The notes under the pieces are model-generated. The model was not told the DNA's origin and did not search any database. It worked only from the letters and a program-made list of their open reading frames with translations. This document shows, piece by piece, positions 7,302 through 7,940 of a DNA stretch of 7,940 nt. The first letter of the stretch is position 1, and each line of letters starts with the position of its first letter. The position numbers were made by a program, and so were the translations under genes. Origin of the DNA: Pseudomonadota bacterium (GTDB taxonomy: Bacteria; Pseudomonadota; Gammaproteobacteria; Steroidobacterales; Steroidobacteraceae); assembly GCA_003242275.1 (NCBI GenBank), contig QGUX01000167.1, positions 1 through 7,940 on the forward strand, read 5' to 3'.

Positions 7302-7940
7302 ATGCACGCGAGTCTCGAGGGCAAGCTCGCCCTGCTGCTGGCCCTGGCCGCGGCGGCGGGCGCGGCCTCCTGCGCCTGGGTGGCGCGCTGGCTCGGCACG
7401 CCGCCGCTGGACCTGCCGCCGGCGCTGGCCTTCGTGATCGCGCTGCTGCCCCCACTGGCGCTGGCCGCGTGGCTGGCCCGCCTCGCCGTCACGCCGGTGC
7501 GCCGGCTGCTGCGTGCGCTCACGGGCGCCGTGGCCAGTTACCGCGACGGTGATTTCAGCCTGTCGCTGGCGGTGGACCGCAACGACGAACTCGGCCGGCT
7601 GATGGAAATCCACAACGAGCTGGGCCATGCGCTGCGCGAACAGCGCCACCAGCTGGTGCAGCGCGAGATGATGCTGGACTCGATCGCGCAGAATTCTCCC
7701 GTGGCGCTGCTGCTGGTGGACGCGCACCGCCGCATCGTGTTCTCGAACCTCGCGGCACGTCACCTGCTGTCCGGCGGCGCGAGCCTGCAGGGCCACGACA
7801 TCGACGAGGTGCTGGCGATGAACCCGCCGGCGCTGCGCGAGGCGGTGGCGGCGAAGCAGGACATGCTGTTCACCGAGCCCACCGGGAACGAGGCGGAATC
7901 CACCCACCTCTCCTCCCCCCCCCGCCTCTCCCACGCCCCC
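7302..7940 (+). CDS. Membrane sensor histidine kinase, N-terminal part (cut by window end)
   Basis: The reading frame from the ATG at 7302, five bases after the regulator's stop, stays open for 213 codons to the window edge. It shows two membrane helices (about 8-28 and 41-63) separated by a very short periplasmic loop of about 12 residues. A HAMP-like linker follows (about 64-118, with TPVRRL and NDELGRL), then a PAS-like domain starting near residue 124 (MLDSIAQNSPVALLLVDAHRRIVFSN). The catalytic kinase domains would lie beyond the window and are not seen, so the assignment rests on this architecture and on its place directly after a response regulator. It is presumably that regulator's partner kinase. 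The tiny periplasmic loop suggests sensing within the membrane, in the cytoplasm through PAS, or through the transporter itself. The last 14 or so codons are unreliable because the DNA becomes abnormally C-rich. Confidence 0.85.
   Translation, partial: MHASLEGKLALLLALAAAAGAASCAWVARWLGTPPLDLPPALAFVIALLPPLALAAWLARLAVTPVRRLLRALTGAVASYRDGDFSLSLAVDRNDELGRLMEIHNELGHALREQRHQLVQREMMLDSIAQNSPVALLLVDAHRRIVFSNLAARHLLSGGASLQGHDIDEVLAMNPPALREAVAAKQDMLFTEPTGNEAESTHLSSPPRLSHAP
7899..7940. other. C-rich terminal stretch, probable low-quality contig end
   Basis: In the last 40 bases about 30 are C and only two are G, whereas adjacent coding sequence has balanced G and C. The translated residues here (SSPPRLSHAP) do not look like the continuation of a PAS domain. 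Degraded base calls at a contig or read end are the simplest explanation. Confidence 0.6.

Noticed and set aside
5854..7455. Minus-strand open frame (533 codons) opposite the response regulator
   Set aside because: It is a mirror frame of the strongly supported regulator, with no motifs or ribosome site of note.

Overview
The window is very GC-rich DNA with strong G/C preference at third codon positions, entirely bacterial in layout. Gene content and protein style (MacA/MacB-type exporter, NtrC-type regulator and its kinase, Spy/LTxxQ-like periplasmic protein, sigma-54 promoters) suggest a high-GC gammaproteobacterium, most likely Xanthomonadales (Lysobacter/Luteimonas/Dyella-like). That assignment is inferred from protein character, not from a database search.

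Layout: two transcription units diverge from an intergenic region at 950-1305. Leftward (minus strand) are a 54-codon small gene (785-949) and a 248-aa protein with one N-terminal membrane segment and LTxxQ-like motifs (11-757). Rightward (plus strand) is a tight operon: periplasmic adaptor (1306-2592), MacB/LolD-type ATPase (2616-3338), double-length FtsX/MacB permease (3335-5926), sigma-54-dependent NtrC-type response regulator (5965-7296), and the N-terminal part of a membrane histidine kinase (7302 to the window end).

The most notable feature is the intergenic region. Each side has a near-perfect -24/-12 sigma-54 promoter: 1276-1290 on plus and 1029-1015 on minus. The two promoters are almost identical copies in opposite orientation. 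Between them lie two palindromes sharing the core TGTCCGCGRACA, centred near 1113.5 and 1195.5. Each is about 105-111 bp from its nearer predicted start and about 190 bp from the farther one, which is normal spacing for enhancer sites of a sigma-54 activator. The operon itself encodes such an activator and its kinase.

The most economical model is a self-contained module. A membrane kinase senses a signal and phosphorylates the activator. The activator binds the shared central sites and switches on both the exporter/regulator operon (positive feedback) and the divergent small protein plus Spy-like membrane protein. The exported substrate and the signal cannot be read from the sequence. The last ~40 bases are abnormally C-rich and look like poor base calls at a contig end.
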